Below the pieces are notes generated by a model. That model searched no databases, was not told the origin of the DNA, and worked only from the letters and a program-made list of their open reading frames with translations. A program made the position numbers and the translations under genes. 6,283 nt of DNA from Oscillospiraceae bacterium (GTDB lineage: Bacteria; Bacillota; Clostridia; Oscillospirales; Ruminococcaceae): contig JAFPYQ010000064.1 of the NCBI GenBank assembly GCA_017394475.1, positions 1 through 6,283 of the forward strand. Direction: 5' to 3'. Below, one piece after another: positions 6,113 to 6,283 of the stretch (its first letter is position 1; the number at the start of each line of letters is the position of its first letter).

Positions 6113-6283
6113 ATGTGCGGATTTACAGGATTTACAAAAGCATCCGAAATAGCAGAGACAGACAAAGTCCTCACCGGTATGATGAACAGGATAGTTCATC
6201 GCGGCCCCGATTCCGAGGGCAGGTATATCGATGATGATATCGCCATGGGATTCAGGCGCCTGAGCATAATCGACATAACCGAC
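6113..6283 (+). CDS. asnB: Glutamine-hydrolysing asparagine synthetase, 3' partial
   Basis: The first 57 codons are visible; the gene runs off the window. It begins MCGFTGF, so after removal of Met the Cys at position 2 becomes the N-terminal nucleophile of a class II (Ntn) glutamine amidotransferase domain. NRIVHRGPDSEG (25-36) and GFRRLSIID (46-54) are the expected glutamine-pocket motifs of AsnB. The full enzyme would make asparagine from aspartate, glutamine and ATP. The synthetase half is outside the window, so a related AsnB-like amidotransferase, such as those in polysaccharide or secondary-metabolite clusters, is not excluded. An AAAGGA sequence (6098-6103) lies 9 nt before the ATG. 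The 34-nt gap to the phosphoesterase gene, without a terminator, suggests co-transcription. Confidence 0.9.
   Translation, partial: MCGFTGFTKASEIAETDKVLTGMMNRIVHRGPDSEGRYIDDDIAMGFRRLSIIDITD

Noticed and set aside
5701..6174. 157-codon minus-strand frame opposite the phosphoesterase and asnB start.
   Set aside because: Antisense shadow overlapping two well-supported genes.

Overview
The window looks like chromosomal DNA from a Gram-positive, low-to-moderate GC Clostridia member, most likely Ruminococcus or a close Oscillospiraceae relative. This is an inference from the LacI-type sensor/GGDEF fusion, a DUF624 (YesL) membrane protein, an ECF-type folate transporter behind a THF riboswitch, and strong AGGAGG-like ribosome binding sites. 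No taxonomic search was run. I see no mobile element, CRISPR array, tRNA or rRNA.

Layout. Positions 1-1398 (+) hold the 3' part of a signalling gene: a LacI/periplasmic-binding-like sensor domain, an undefined middle region and a C-terminal GGDEF domain. A hairpin at 1419-1448 separates it from a convergent minus-strand block. Read in the direction of transcription (right to left), that block is pfkA (5034-4060), a tetrahydrofolate riboswitch (about 4017-3910), folT (3842-3150), proC (3140-2346) and a yesL-like DUF624 gene (2331-1453). The last three genes are separated by only 9 and 14 nt and almost certainly share one transcript, which ends at the 1419-1448 hairpin. An AT-rich divergent promoter region (about 5100-5382) separates pfkA from a plus-strand pair: a calcineurin-like metallophosphoesterase (5383-6078) and the first 57 codons of a glutamine-dependent asparagine synthetase gene (6113 onward, cut by the window edge).

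How the parts work together. pfkA supplies the committed step of glycolysis and has its own promoter with an approximately 125-nt leader. The riboswitch lies between pfkA and folT and should lower folate uptake when reduced folates are plentiful. Because proC and the DUF624 gene follow folT closely, they may fall under the same control. The sensor/GGDEF protein probably links binding of a small ligand, perhaps a sugar, to cyclic-di-GMP metabolism. The phosphoesterase substrate is unknown.

The most notable non-coding features are the THF riboswitch with a repeat-built expression platform, and two divergent promoters that carry the same 15-nt extended -10 box in opposite orientation. I found no clearly new biological system; most of the window is ordinary housekeeping sequence with interesting regulation.
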